A DNA stretch of 64,000 nucleotides from Gemmatimonadota bacterium. Lineage in GTDB: Bacteria > Latescibacterota > UBA2968 > UBA8231. The notes beneath the pieces are model-generated. The model was given only the letters and a program-made list of their open reading frames with translations, was not told where the DNA came from and did not search any database. This document shows, piece by piece, positions 9,201 through 17,801 of this stretch. Position 1 is the first letter of the stretch. Each line of letters starts with the position of its first letter. The DNA lies in assembly GCA_009840005.1 (NCBI GenBank), contig VXOR01000086.1, positions 32,613 through 96,612 of the forward strand, given 5' to 3'. Made by a program: the position numbers and the translations under genes.

Positions 9201-10478
9201 ATCAGCGCGGCTCTTCGGGCCGAGGGGTTGGACTCAACGCTCTCATTGCAAGGTCAAATAGGGGTCGAGGGCCTTGAATTTGCCCTCCTTGACTTAGATC
9301 CTATCTACGCGCTGCCCGACGGGCAGTTGCAATTCAATGACCGTCAGGTCGAGTTGGTGGGTTTCTCTGTCGAGAAAGAACCTAAGCGGGGGTTCCGCAG
9401 CGCGTCGCTCACCGGGCAGCTCGACCTAGCGCGGCTCGACGACCCTAGCTTTGACTTGCGGCTCCAAGCCGAGCGGATGACCTCCTACTACGAGGCCGTC
9501 GGGCAGTCGTTTAGGGCAAACGATATCGACTTAGATCTATCTTTCGCCGGCTCGCTCAGCGCGTCCAAGTTGGCGGGGCGCGTCCGCATCGACCAGCCGA
9601 AGTCCGAGGCAAGCCTCGTGGTCCTCACGCTGCCCGTGCCGCCGCCACCGCCGGCGCTGCGCGACGATTTTTTGGAAAACATGGCCCTCGGCGTGGAGGT
9701 TGATCTCCGCGGCCTCGCCCTCGACAGCGAGCTAGCCGAGGTCGAAGCATCGGGCGCGGTCGAGGTCGGCGGCACCTTCTACAAGCCACTCTTCCAAGGC
9801 GACATCACAATAGACGAAGGACAGGTCTTCGTACTCAATCAGGAGTTCAACATCACACAGGGGCGCGTCGTCTTCAACCGCCTAGCGCCGACTAAGTCCA
9901 TCCTCGACGTGATGTACGATCCTCTCGAACTGAATCCCACACTCGATTTGCAGGCCAAGATCGAGGGAATCAAAGACAGTAAGAGCGGCTATGAGTACGA
10001 CGTGACTCTGACGCTGAAAGGGCCAGCTCAGAAGATCGCGCCGGATCTTTCAGCGGACTCGGAAAACCCGGACGCGGATCCGCTACAAGAGGATTTTAGC
10101 ATCGTCAACCTGCTGGTCTTTAATATGGCTGACCTCGATGTGGCTGACCTCGACTACGACGCGGCCGTTACGGTCGCCGGCCAGCTCTTGAGCAAGCAGG
10201 TCGAGAAGGAGGTGGGGCTTGATGAATTCACGGTCCTGCCGTCGAGTGAGATCGCCGGGGCCGAGCCGGGTGATCCGGCGCTGCGCGTGGGCGAGTACTT
10301 CAGCCGCAGGTTGCCCCTGCCCTTATGGGTGCGCTACGAGGCCCCGCTCAAAGAGATGGCTGCGGGCGAAATGCGGATCGAGCACAAAGTGAAGTCCTTC
10401 CTCATCATCACCGGCTCAGCGCAAAGCAAGTACGATCACTATGGGCTAGGCATCGGCCTGAAGCGAGAATTCCGATGA
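6198..10478 (+). CDS. tamB: TamB-like translocation and assembly module protein
   Basis: A 1426-residue AsmA/TamB-type protein. An N-terminal membrane anchor (residues about 7-33) is followed by more than 1000 residues of beta-strand repeats alternating hydrophobic and Asp/Leu-rich pattern, as expected for a hydrophobic-groove lipid-conducting bridge. The C-terminal DUF490 signature is clear: GDITIDEGQVFVLNQEFNI, then GRVVFNRLAP and LDLQAKIEG. TamB spans the periplasm and partners an Omp85 protein in the outer membrane. The ATGA overlap with the Omp85 gene downstream confirms the pairing. Several long antisense frames here are only GC-bias shadows. Confidence 0.9.
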   Translation: MKRKLFGAATILGAVLVLVAVTPIGPAALAYLLERGVGGWQVSIGSRRGGLLYSFSFSDVYCKNPALGVTVNAEYIAAWPWSWEVDIQAPKVRIELGTEADSTSAATDIELPLAFLPNLNAKAGALDWQLGETRIVARDWHGAYRAVADTSGHLELALSDLQGVPLRSLTLDLALSSHRIDRGEVRAVGASDSLRSDLHASFALGLQLPRPLQVDATATVETDSARGSLAAEIDGALTPLQLRGTLTGRGSTPTISAVDLRGDMRANGTRLVVDSLLVSLFDGTLTGEATYFFTRDSLQTQLRGEGFDLALAAPFGGRGEFDLAAGVHLQHRRYAADFAAFLRDIDLISDQQFDAEITGWHRPDGETRLDLQSPVLDLAAIGSSDLEGDYDLALKGALQAAFFLRGAVPIAIAGQAKPDTLALQLTSDQLPGELGEEFGPLAADLHLSANRYLAADLRLERDLIVARADIDLRNREVDTLVAAVNGLAVERVMPGLNGRLDADLHGEGGLALDELQLTGHIATTPLEYAGWQTGELALDVGWDQGAARVAGGGAGVSVLAELDADGHLTAQADFADTLLRGADGAVATLDGTLRWEGPLEDLDAVQANLSLDSLLLRQGEWALQNYGSLQADYGDRRLDLTVLHLQTSIGLVDLSGWVGRDSLSVAVELSALELSTLASDLSATGGGHLRVSGPLAKPEAQGAVTLAEMHLDTLALGNARLRLSLADTLTTEFTADAGIRLALTCPAAPLFGPGVAPAQLAIEAIAADLGPVLSYALGRPLYGRLDLDGHLEAALGDSMPSWRDLSGHIDVQGLAIESQASADSLRLDLLSGGHFAFGEGRVVLDSVAIGLRRYDRDRLALQPAGTLRLAGQLVDTKPSKIELALEDADLAFFGGPKGLVQLDAEISGTASAPQVAADLAVESADLGKLRGQLDGDREGGDWHLNWTTLLDDSLTVTGRIPWDLQAGELSLDESWLEAHSDGIGLLFIGDLIAELDHLDGRISAALRAEGLDSTLSLQGQIGVEGLEFALLDLDPIYALPDGQLQFNDRQVELVGFSVEKEPKRGFRSASLTGQLDLARLDDPSFDLRLQAERMTSYYEAVGQSFRANDIDLDLSFAGSLSASKLAGRVRIDQPKSEASLVVLTLPVPPPPPALRDDFLENMALGVEVDLRGLALDSELAEVEASGAVEVGGTFYKPLFQGDITIDEGQVFVLNQEFNITQGRVVFNRLAPTKSILDVMYDPLELNPTLDLQAKIEGIKDSKSGYEYDVTLTLKGPAQKIAPDLSADSENPDADPLQEDFSIVNLLVFNMADLDVADLDYDAAVTVAGQLLSKQVEKEVGLDEFTVLPSSEIAGAEPGDPALRVGEYFSRRLPLPLWVRYEAPLKEMAAGEMRIEHKVKSFLIITGSAQSKYDHYGLGIGLKREFR

Positions 10479-12607
10479 GCGCACTCGTCGGCGTGCTCTG
10501 TCTGGCCCTCGCCGGGACCGCCTTGGCCCAAGAGGATCTGCGCGAAATATCGGCCCGCGAAGCCGATGATCACAAGGTGGCTCAGATACGCTTCGTTCAC
10601 CGAGGCGCAAAGCGCATCAAAGGCGAGACCTTGCGCTCGGCCATGCTGACCCAAGAAGGCAAGCGTTTCCAACGCCGCTTCTTCAGAAACGACCTCAGCG
10701 GACTGGTCAATCTCTATTACAGCAAGGGCTATCGCGACGCCGAGATCGTCCGCAAGCTCCTGCGCTTGGACGCCAAAAATCGAGTCCATATTCACATTGA
10801 GATCAACAGCGGTGCGCTGTGGACGGTGCGCGCCCTAACGCTCGTAGGGGGCGCACCTTTTGCGGCCGACACCCTGCGTGCTCAGGTCGGCTTGCGCGCT
10901 GGCGCGCCTCTCGACTACGGCAAGGTACTCGAAGGCGAGCGCCAACTACAGGTCTTTCTCAATCAGCGCGGCTACCCTCATGCCGCAGTGCGCAACGAGT
11001 GGGTGGGGGACGACCGCGCCAGCCGCAGCACCGAGGTCGTCTTTCACATCAATCCCGGGCGCAAGATGTACTTCGGTGCCGTCGAGGTCGAAAACCTCGA
11101 CCAGCTATACACGCGCAAGGAGCTAATCGAGCGCTATCTGCACTTTGAGCAGGGGGACTTGTACAATCCCGAGCAGCTAGCCAAAAGCCGCGAGCAACTG
11201 GCGAAGACCGGCCTGTTCCGCTCGGTCTTTCTACTCACTCCCGAGACGGGTGACAGCTTGCAGCCGGTCGTAGTTCGCGTAAAAGAAAGAAAGCGCATCT
11301 CCCTAAGTGCCGGTGCCTTCTTCAGCAACACGGAGCCTCGCGTAGGCGGGGTCGTGCAGCACAACAACTGGCTGGGCCGTGGCGCTCGGCTAAGCCTCAA
11401 TGCGGGTTGGGGAAAGCCGGAGCAGGGCGTCACCGCGTCCTTTACCGAGCGCAACTTGCTGGGCACGGGTGCCGACTTGGTGTTGTCGGCAGGGGTCACC
11501 GACAAGTGGCAGCCGACCAAGCAGCAGGGCAACCCGGACGACCAGCGGCAAGTCGCGCTTTTGACGGCCAACGATTCGGTGCTCAACGGTTTTTTGTTCA
11601 TTCCCTTCGGGGGGGGGGAAGCGACCATACGACAGTATATAAACACAGCCACCTTCAACTACCTCGCAGTTGAGCACTTGTGGAAAGCTGAAGCAACGCT
11701 CACCAAGGGTTGGCGCGAGATCTACCAAGCCCAAGTCTCTATTAGCGGAGAAGACTCGCGCACCCGGCCCGATCCGAGCGAGCGCATCGACTACGCGCCC
11801 AAGCCTCTTGAGCCCGGAGACGAGGGTGAAACCAGCAGCGATGAGACGACCGGCGCGGACGATCTGTTTGGCGACTCCGACTTCGATTTCTCTGGCAAAG
11901 GCAATTTCTCTGCCCAAGACGAGGTTATAGACTACAGCGACGGCAAGATCCCAGTGACGGCGGATTGGCTGCGAATTCTGACCGAACGCGAGCGCTCGGT
12001 CAATTTGAAGACCGAATTTTTGCGCGACTCGCGCAATGACCCCTTTGCCCCTACGCGCGGTGCGCTCTTGCGGTTGACCGGACTCTATGCCTACTCGTTC
12101 ACTCTGGGCCGGCATCAGACCTATGTGATCGATGGCGAGGCCGCATTCACATATTACCAACCGCTCTCGCGGCGGCTGGTGTTGGCCCTAGCCCTGCAAG
12201 GGGGAGGGGCGGCCTCACTGCGCGAGGGAAGGCTGCTGCCGCAGAAATACTGGAGCGCATACGGGGGCGAGGGCTCCGTGCGCGGCGTTGAGTACGAAGC
12301 TATACACGTACCGGGCGGCGGACGCCTCGGCCTGAATATGCGCGGAGAATTGCGCTATCAGTGGAACAGCTTCGGCCTCGTTGGCTTTTGGGACCGGGCA
12401 CAGGTCTGGCGCAAGCCAAGCCAAGCGACCTGGTGGGGCATGGTCGATGGCTATGGGGTGGGACTGCGCTACGTTTTGGGCTTTCCCCTCCGACTCGACA
12501 TAGCCTTCAACGATGGATCCCTCAACAACGAACCTGACGAGAAACAGTGGTGGAGGCGGTTGTATCAGCGGAAGCAGCTGTATTTTTCCATTGGTCAGGC
12601 TTTCTGA
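10475..12607 (+). CDS. tamA: TamA-like Omp85 outer-membrane protein
   Basis: A 710-residue Omp85 protein. It has a signal peptide (LVGVLCLALAGTALAQ), POTRA domains (about residues 30-270; for example IRFVHRGAKRIKGETLRSAM and FGAVEVENLDQLYTRKELIE) and a C-terminal surface-antigen barrel ending in aromatic KQLYFSIGQAF. The barrel carries the GxGGEGSVRGVEYE lid-loop motif of Omp85 proteins. An Asp/Glu/Ser-rich loop at about residues 445-485 is probably extracellular. The ATG at 10475 overlaps the tamB stop (ATGA). A run of 10 G at 11609-11618 lies in the barrel coding region. Confidence 0.9.
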   Translation: MSALVGVLCLALAGTALAQEDLREISAREADDHKVAQIRFVHRGAKRIKGETLRSAMLTQEGKRFQRRFFRNDLSGLVNLYYSKGYRDAEIVRKLLRLDAKNRVHIHIEINSGALWTVRALTLVGGAPFAADTLRAQVGLRAGAPLDYGKVLEGERQLQVFLNQRGYPHAAVRNEWVGDDRASRSTEVVFHINPGRKMYFGAVEVENLDQLYTRKELIERYLHFEQGDLYNPEQLAKSREQLAKTGLFRSVFLLTPETGDSLQPVVVRVKERKRISLSAGAFFSNTEPRVGGVVQHNNWLGRGARLSLNAGWGKPEQGVTASFTERNLLGTGADLVLSAGVTDKWQPTKQQGNPDDQRQVALLTANDSVLNGFLFIPFGGGEATIRQYINTATFNYLAVEHLWKAEATLTKGWREIYQAQVSISGEDSRTRPDPSERIDYAPKPLEPGDEGETSSDETTGADDLFGDSDFDFSGKGNFSAQDEVIDYSDGKIPVTADWLRILTERERSVNLKTEFLRDSRNDPFAPTRGALLRLTGLYAYSFTLGRHQTYVIDGEAAFTYYQPLSRRLVLALALQGGGAASLREGRLLPQKYWSAYGGEGSVRGVEYEAIHVPGGGRLGLNMRGELRYQWNSFGLVGFWDRAQVWRKPSQATWWGMVDGYGVGLRYVLGFPLRLDIAFNDGSLNNEPDEKQWWRRLYQRKQLYFSIGQAF

Positions 12608-13468
12608 ATGGTCGAAATAATACACCACGCCGACGCCAGCGAACTGATTGCGCTTGCAGGTGCTTGCCTCGAAGTGCATGAGAGCGAAAACAACTTGCCG
12701 ATCGGCCTCGCGTACGCGCTCGCCAAAGATCCCCTGCGCTACGGATCCGAGCCGCCATTACTATTGAGCGTATTGGAACAAGGCAGCGCGATCGGCGCAG
12801 CCGTAATGACGCCGCCAAGGAGAATCATCCTCAGCAAGTTCGTTGCGAATATCAATGGGGCTATCGCCCATCTCGTTCGCCACCTGCTTGCAACGGATAC
12901 GTCCATCCCTGGCGTCGTCGGACCAGCGTCCGAAGCGCAAGCCTTTGCCGCTTGCTGGGCCGAGGCCGTGCCTAGCGCAGCGCCTAAGGAGACCATGCGG
13001 CTGCGCGTATTTGAGGCGCGCACGGTCGCCGCCGTGCCCCTTGCGGCGGGAGTGCTGCGCTTGGCCAGCATGGACGATCATCCGCTTATGGCGCACTGGG
13101 TGGACGCCTTTTCGCAGGAGGCGGTAGGGGAACCAGCCGATCTCGACAAAGCCGAGAAAAGCGCCGAGCGGTTCATTGCCGACAAACAACTGTACATCTG
13201 GGATTGTAATGGGCCGGTCTCTATGGCCAAAACGACGCGCCCAATGCGCAACGGCATATCCGTCACCGCGGTGTACACACCGCCCGATCAGCGCAACAAG
13301 GGATACGCCACTTCGTGCGTCGCGTCGCTAACCAAAAAACTGCTCTCCGAACGCTACTCATTTTGCAGCCTATTCGCCGATCAAGCCAACCCAACCTCCA
13401 ACAGCATCTATGCAAAAATCGGCTACGTGCCTATGGGCGATGCGCTAGAAATTGATTTTACTACCTGA
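12608..13468 (+). CDS. GNAT-family acetyltransferase
   Basis: A 286-residue protein whose C-terminal half is a GNAT fold. The acetyl-CoA loop is visible in [20 protein letters not shown] (R/Q-x-x-G-x-A/G type), followed by [19 protein letters not shown], the usual beta5 region. The N-terminal half is a divergent GNAT-like domain, as in other two-domain acetyltransferases. The substrate is unknown. It starts immediately after the tamA stop, so it may be co-transcribed, but nothing indicates a shared function. Confidence 0.8.
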   Translation: MVEIIHHADASELIALAGACLEVHESENNLPIGLAYALAKDPLRYGSEPPLLLSVLEQGSAIGAAVMTPPRRIILSKFVANINGAIAHLVRHLLATDTSIPGVVGPASEAQAFAACWAEAVPSAAPKETMRLRVFEARTVAAVPLAAGVLRLASMDDHPLMAHWVDAFSQEAVGEPADLDKAEKSAERFIADKQLYIWDCNGPVSMAKTTRPMRNGISVTAVYTPPDQRNKGYATSCVASLTKKLLSERYSFCSLFADQANPTSNSIYAKIGYVPMGDALEIDFTT

Positions 13469-13506
13469 AACCCGCTGCTAGACGGCAGCTTTTTGAAAGA
13501 GCTATT

Positions 13507-15348
13507 ATGCAATCATTTCGCAGCAGTACCACCACACAAGGGAGGCGCATGGCCGGCGCGCGTGCCCTGTGGCGCGCCACCGGCATGAAGACCGAGGACT
13601 TCCAAAAGCCCATCGTCGCCATTGCCAACTCCTTTACCCAGTTCGTGCCCGGGCACGTGCATCTCCACCCCATCGGCCAGAAGGTCAAGCAAGTGATCGA
13701 CCAGCACGGCGGCTACGGCGTCGAGTTCAACTCCATTGCCGTAGATGACGGCATTGCCATGGGCCACGACGGCATGCTCTACTCCCTGCCGAGCCGCGAG
13801 CTAATCGCCGACAGCGTCGAGTACATGGTGCAGGCCCACAAGGCCGACGCCCTCGTCTGCATCTCCAATTGCGACAAAATCACTCCGGGCATGTTGCTGG
13901 CTGCGCTCAGGCTCAACATCCCGGCGATCTTCGTCTCGGGCGGGCCAATGGAAGCCGGCAAAACCGAACTGTCAACGGGCCGCGCCAAGCTCGATTTGGT
14001 CGACTCCATGGTCGCCGCGGCTGACCCCAATTTGAGCGACGAGGACGTGGCCAAGATGGAGGAACAGGCCTGCCCGACTTGTGGCTCGTGCTCGGGCATG
14101 TTCACCGCCAACTCCATGAACTGCCTCAACGAAGCCATCGGCCTAGCCCTGCCGGGCAACGGCACCATCCTCGCCACGCACGCGCTGCGCTGGGATCTTT
14201 TTGCCGCGGCCGGCAAGCGGATCGTCGAAATGGCCAAGGCATTTTATTTAGAGGGCGACGCGTCAGTACTGCCGCGCAGCATTGCGAACTTCGCGGCCTT
14301 TGAAAACGCCATGACCTTAGACATTGCCATGGGCGGCTCCACCAACACAGTCCTGCACCTGTTGGCCATGGCCCGCGAGGCCGAAGTCAACTTCACCATG
14401 GCCGACATCGACCGGCTCTCGCGGCAAGTCCCCTGTATCTGCAAAGTGGCACCGGCCACGCAGGAGTTTCACATAGAGGACGTCGCGCGCGCCGGCGGCA
14501 TTATGAGCATCTTAGGCGAGCTGTTGCGCGGCGGCAAAATCCACCCCGAGCCGCAGACCGTTGCCGGGCCGTCGTTAGGAGACCTAATCGCCGCAAACGA
14601 CATTCGCGGATCAGGTCCGATGGACGCGATGGCCGTGCAGCGTGCGTTAGCAGCCCCAGGCAACGTGCGGACCAAAACCGCCTTTTCCCAGAACAACTTT
14701 TACGACGAGTCGGACACGGACGAGCAAACGGGCTGCATCCGCTCGGTCGCGCACGCCTATTCGCAGGACGGCGGGCTGGCCGTGCTTTTCGGCAACATCG
14801 CCGAGGATGGCTGCATCGTGAAGACGGCTGGCGTCGATGAGTCGATCTGGGTGTTTGAAGGCACGGCTCGGATTTTCGAGTCGCAGGACGAAGCATGCGA
14901 GGGCATCTTAGGCGGCAAGGTCCGCGACGGCGACGTGGTAGTAATCCGCTACGAGGGCCCCAAAGGCGGGCCGGGGATGCAGGAGATGCTCTATCCAACG
15001 TCGTATATCAAGTCCATGGGGTTGGGCAAGACCTGTGCGCTGCTGACCGACGGCCGCTTTTCCGGCGGCACCTCCGGGCTGTCGATTGGCCATGTCTCGC
15101 CAGAGGCAGCCGAGGGCGGGGCACTGGCCCTAGTGGAAACCGGCGACCGCATTCGCATCGACATTCCCAACCGCAAAATCGACGTGCTAATCGCAGACGC
15201 CGAACTGTCCTCCCGCCGTCAAAAAATAAACGCCTACCGCCCCCGCAACCGCCAGCGCCACATCCCCCAATCGCTACAGGCGTATGCCGCGCTGACGACG
15301 AGCGCAGCGCACGGGGCTGTGCGGGACGTGGGTCAGCTACAGAAATAG
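13507..15348 (+). CDS. ilvD: dihydroxy-acid dehydratase
   Basis: A 613-residue IlvD, dehydrating 2,3-dihydroxyisovalerate and its homologue in branched-chain amino-acid synthesis. Visible signatures: [13 protein letters not shown], the iron-sulfur cysteines in [12 protein letters not shown] and [18 protein letters not shown], and the C-terminal [30 protein letters not shown] and the overall length favour IlvD over the sugar-acid dehydratases Edd or AraC-type relatives. No other ilv gene is nearby. The Shine-Dalgarno is weak (AAAGAG). Confidence 0.93.
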   Translation: MQSFRSSTTTQGRRMAGARALWRATGMKTEDFQKPIVAIANSFTQFVPGHVHLHPIGQKVKQVIDQHGGYGVEFNSIAVDDGIAMGHDGMLYSLPSRELIADSVEYMVQAHKADALVCISNCDKITPGMLLAALRLNIPAIFVSGGPMEAGKTELSTGRAKLDLVDSMVAAADPNLSDEDVAKMEEQACPTCGSCSGMFTANSMNCLNEAIGLALPGNGTILATHALRWDLFAAAGKRIVEMAKAFYLEGDASVLPRSIANFAAFENAMTLDIAMGGSTNTVLHLLAMAREAEVNFTMADIDRLSRQVPCICKVAPATQEFHIEDVARAGGIMSILGELLRGGKIHPEPQTVAGPSLGDLIAANDIRGSGPMDAMAVQRALAAPGNVRTKTAFSQNNFYDESDTDEQTGCIRSVAHAYSQDGGLAVLFGNIAEDGCIVKTAGVDESIWVFEGTARIFESQDEACEGILGGKVRDGDVVVIRYEGPKGGPGMQEMLYPTSYIKSMGLGKTCALLTDGRFSGGTSGLSIGHVSPEAAEGGALALVETGDRIRIDIPNRKIDVLIADAELSSRRQKINAYRPRNRQRHIPQSLQAYAALTTSAAHGAVRDVGQLQK

Positions 15349-15359
15349 GACACCAACCT

Positions 15360-15387
15360 GTAGGGGCAACCGGCCGGTCGCCCCTAC
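15360..15387. repeat. perfect-centre palindrome in ilvD spacer
   Basis: A 28-nt palindrome, arms GTAGGGGCAACCGG and CCGGTCGCCCCTAC with a single A/C mismatch. It lies between ilvD and the dehydrogenase gene. It could form a cruciform or an RNA hairpin and act as a transcript boundary. There is no T-tract, so a simple terminator is unlikely. Confidence 0.65.
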
Positions 15388-15405
15388 GACAACAAAAGGA
15401 ATCCC

Positions 15406-16362
15406 ATGAAAATCACAGTACTAGACGGACACACCCTAAACCCCGGCGACAACCCCTGGGATCCAGTCTCGGCCTTGGGCGAATTTGCGGTGTACGACAA
15501 AACGCCCGACGACCTGATCTTGGAGCGGGCCGCAGACGCCGACGTAATTTTGACCAACAAAGTGCCGCTGACGGCCGAGACGTTTGCCCAGTTGCCCAAT
15601 CTGCGCTTCGTGTCGGTTACGGCCACTGGGTACAACGTCGTCGATGTGGAAGCGGCGCACGCCCGCGCCATCCCCGTATCAAACATTCCAGTGTACGGCA
15701 CCGATTCGGTCGCCCAATACACCATGGCGCTGCTGCTAGAGCTGTGCCACCACGTCGGTCGCCACGACGCTGCGGTCCATCGCGGCGGCTGGGCTGAATC
15801 GGGCCATTGGTGTTTTTGGGAGACGCCGCTGACGGAGCTGGCCGGGAAAATCATCGGCCTCGTGGGCTTTGGGCGCATCGGCCAGCGCGTCGGCGAGTTG
15901 GCCCACGCTTTTGGCATGGAAGTCTGGGCTTATGCGCCGTCGCCAAAGGACCCGCCGGGGTACGCGCCGTTTGTCCTCAAGAGCACGGCGGAGATTTTCG
16001 CCGGAGCCGACGTGGTCAGCTTGCACTGCCCGCAGACGCCCGACAACACCGGCTTTGTCAACGCCGAGTTGTTGGCGACCATGAAAGAAGGATCTCTCTT
16101 CATCAACACGTCGCGCGGCGCACTCGTCAATGAACAGGCCCTTTTGGAAGCCCTGCGCGCTGGCAAGCCCCGAGCGTCGGCAACGGATGTGGCTTCCGTC
16201 GAGCCGATTGCCAGCGGCAACCCGCTCTTGCAGGCACCTAATCTGCTCATCACGCCGCACATGGCTTGGGCCACGCTAGAGGCGCGCAAGCGACTGATGC
16301 AAATGACGGCAGAAAACGTGCGGGCCTTTATGGACGGCGCGCCGATCAACGTGGTGAACTGA
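15406..16362 (+). CDS. D-isomer-specific 2-hydroxyacid dehydrogenase (glycerate dehydrogenase-like)
   Basis: A 318-residue NAD(P)-dependent dehydrogenase. The Rossmann motif is GLVGFGRIGQRVGELA. The catalytic Arg is in INTSRGALVNE, the Glu in the VASVEPI region and the His in LITPHMAW. The N-terminal substrate segment VSVTATGYNVVDVEAA resembles hydroxypyruvate/glycerate dehydrogenases more than SerA or formate dehydrogenases. An AAAAGGA ribosome-binding site precedes the ATG. Exact substrate uncertain. Confidence 0.9.
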   Translation: MKITVLDGHTLNPGDNPWDPVSALGEFAVYDKTPDDLILERAADADVILTNKVPLTAETFAQLPNLRFVSVTATGYNVVDVEAAHARAIPVSNIPVYGTDSVAQYTMALLLELCHHVGRHDAAVHRGGWAESGHWCFWETPLTELAGKIIGLVGFGRIGQRVGELAHAFGMEVWAYAPSPKDPPGYAPFVLKSTAEIFAGADVVSLHCPQTPDNTGFVNAELLATMKEGSLFINTSRGALVNEQALLEALRAGKPRASATDVASVEPIASGNPLLQAPNLLITPHMAWATLEARKRLMQMTAENVRAFMDGAPINVVN

Positions 16363-16503
16363 GCGTTGAGGAGAGACGATGAAAATGAGAGCTTCTATCG
16401 ATCATCATTGTGGTTGACTGCTATGTTTTCGAGGATTTAAGTAGCGCTCGAATGAGCACAATATCACAGAAAAAGCCCGTTTGGTCTTGACGGGTAGGGC
16501 CAC

Positions 16504-16830
16504 ATGGAACGCATAGCAAAGGAATTGGGGGCGGAGCGGCGTGGAAAAGTCTCTGCACATGGAGGCTATTTTGGAGCACTTCAGCTAGCAGCCGAAGTTG
16601 CATCGCGCTCCCGCGTGTCAGAAAGTCCACCATCCTCGAATGAGCTATTAAAAGAGATCGGCAAGATCGCAGAAGTGCAAGACCAAGTGCGCGAACTCAA
16701 GAGAACAGTGCGCCAACAGCGAGATGCGATCGCTCGCTTGGAAAAGCAAATTGGCTCAGCAAAAGCAAAGGCCGCCAAAACCAGCAAAGCACCCGCAGGC
16801 GATAAAAGACTCGACAGTCCCGCAAAGTAG
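16504..16830 (+). CDS. small hypothetical protein with coiled coil
   Basis: A 108-residue protein of no recognised family. The N-terminus has the pattern MERIAKELGAERRGKVSAHG, then GYFGALQLAAEVASR. The middle (about residues 45-85) is a heptad-rich coiled coil (LLKEIGKIAEVQDQVRELKR) and the tail is Lys/Ala-rich. The Shine-Dalgarno is poor. Base use is similar to its neighbours. It could be real or a decayed fragment; the N-terminal pattern makes me favour a real gene. Confidence 0.5.
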   Translation: MERIAKELGAERRGKVSAHGGYFGALQLAAEVASRSRVSESPPSSNELLKEIGKIAEVQDQVRELKRTVRQQRDAIARLEKQIGSAKAKAAKTSKAPAGDKRLDSPAK

Positions 16831-16921
16831 CCTGGCGGGGATTTTAAGAACAATACGGTTTAGTTAGCGACCGATAGCCACGGATAGCAGCGCTAGGTAG
16901 AACGCCGTCACGGATTCCCGA

Positions 16922-16950
16922 TTGACAGGGGTACGAAGGCCCTCTATATT
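16922..16950 (+). promoter_or_regulatory. sigma70 promoter of ssrA
   Basis: A perfect TTGACA at 16922-16927, a 17-nt spacer and TATATT at 16945-16950. This predicts a transcription start near 16957 and a leader of about 23 nt removed by RNase P to give the mature 5' end at 16980. Confidence 0.85.
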
Positions 16951-16979
16951 CACTTTCCCCAATAAAAATAGAACGTTAT

Positions 16980-17338
16980 GGGGGCGACTTGGCTTCGACG
17001 GGGTCGGAGAAGCCCAAATTGCGTGCCGAGGTCCCGACACCTCGTAAATCCTCGGGAAACAATTAAGCGACGAGAATAACACGTACGCTCTGGCTGCCTA
17101 AATTTAGCGCAGCCCATTGGGGTTTGTTGAGCCTGCGCGGCAGGCCCCGATGACATCTCTTAGCAGGCTGGTCCCAAACCTTCGCCCGAGGGAATGGGGC
17201 GAGATTTTTCGGGCTGGCTCGTTGCGAGGCCCGTTGGCCGGCAGCGCAACAGGCGAGATAACTAAGGCCGACTACGCACGTAGTATATTTCGGTAGAACC
17301 GGTCTCGGACGCGGGTTCGATTCCCGCCGCCTCCACCA
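16980..17338 (+). ncRNA. ssrA: transfer-messenger RNA (tmRNA, SsrA RNA)
   Basis: A 359-nt one-piece tmRNA that rescues stalled ribosomes and tags the nascent chain. The 5' GGGGGCG pairs with the 3' CGCCTCC over seven positions (one G-U), followed by discriminator A and an encoded CCA at 17336-17338. The T-arm reads GCGGGTTCGATTCCCGC. The tag frame runs 17066-17101 and, taking AGC as resume codon, encodes SDENNTYALAA before TAA, ending in the canonical ALAA. A consensus promoter lies just upstream and a strong hairpin just downstream. Confidence 0.97.
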
Positions 17339-17352
17339 TTTTTCCTGCCACA

Positions 17353-17389
17353 ACACGTCTCTCCGGGGTGATTCTCCGGAGAGACGTGT
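17353..17389 (+). terminator. hairpin terminator after ssrA
   Basis: A perfect 14-bp stem (ACACGTCTCTCCGG / CCGGAGAGACGTGT) with a 9-nt loop, 14 nt after the tmRNA CCA. The T-tract is weak (GTCTTG), so release may be Rho-assisted or the hairpin may protect the 3' end. Confidence 0.65.
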
Positions 17390-17408
17390 GTCTTGAAAGG
17401 AGTTGCTT

Positions 17409-17606
17409 GTGTCGCAACAAGGAACAATCCTAACGGCTGAAATCTATAAAGAGAAAAAAGGACTCTACGTATCTCATTGTCCTCAGATCGGAATAGCCAG
17501 CCAAGGCAAGGATGAGGAAGAGGCTTTTAACAATCTCAAAGAAGCCGTATCTCTCTACTTAGAAGAAGTTACAGAAAGCCATCAGAGAGAGTTGCACCTT
17601 GCCTAA
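17409..17606 (+). CDS. HicB-like antitoxin, orphan
   Basis: A 65-residue HicB-type partial RNase H fold: LTAEIYKEKKGLYVSHCPQI, then GIASQGKDEEEAFNNLKEAV. HicB proteins normally inhibit the HicA mRNA interferase, but no hicA is adjacent. Many solitary members exist whose role is unclear. I choose the GTG at 17409 because AAGGAG lies 7 nt upstream; the TTG at 17403 sits too close to it. An 18-nt piece of its 3' coding sequence is repeated just after the stop. Confidence 0.75.
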   Translation: MSQQGTILTAEIYKEKKGLYVSHCPQIGIASQGKDEEEAFNNLKEAVSLYLEEVTESHQRELHLA

Positions 17607-17801
17607 TCCTAGAAGAAGTTACAGAAAAGCGACGGTGGGGGATCCACCCTGCGCGTAGGGCCGCCGACTTATCTATACACGAGTACTCCTGCCTCCCAAG
17701 CGCACTATGAGTTCATACGGACAGATCGGCGATCACCGGGAGTTCCCTACTGATGATCCTCTCATGCGCTCCGGGCCACAGGCGAAGGGCGGATGAGCTG
17801 A

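Noticed and set aside
6353..9775. Several long open frames antisense to tamB
   Set aside because: They are Arg/Ser/Pro-rich GC-bias shadows of a clear TamB frame, without signals or start sites.
17707..17796. A 29-codon frame between hicB and hsdR (MSSYGQIGDHREFPTDDPLM start)
   Set aside because: No ribosome-binding site, no homology I can recognise, and it is too short to support.
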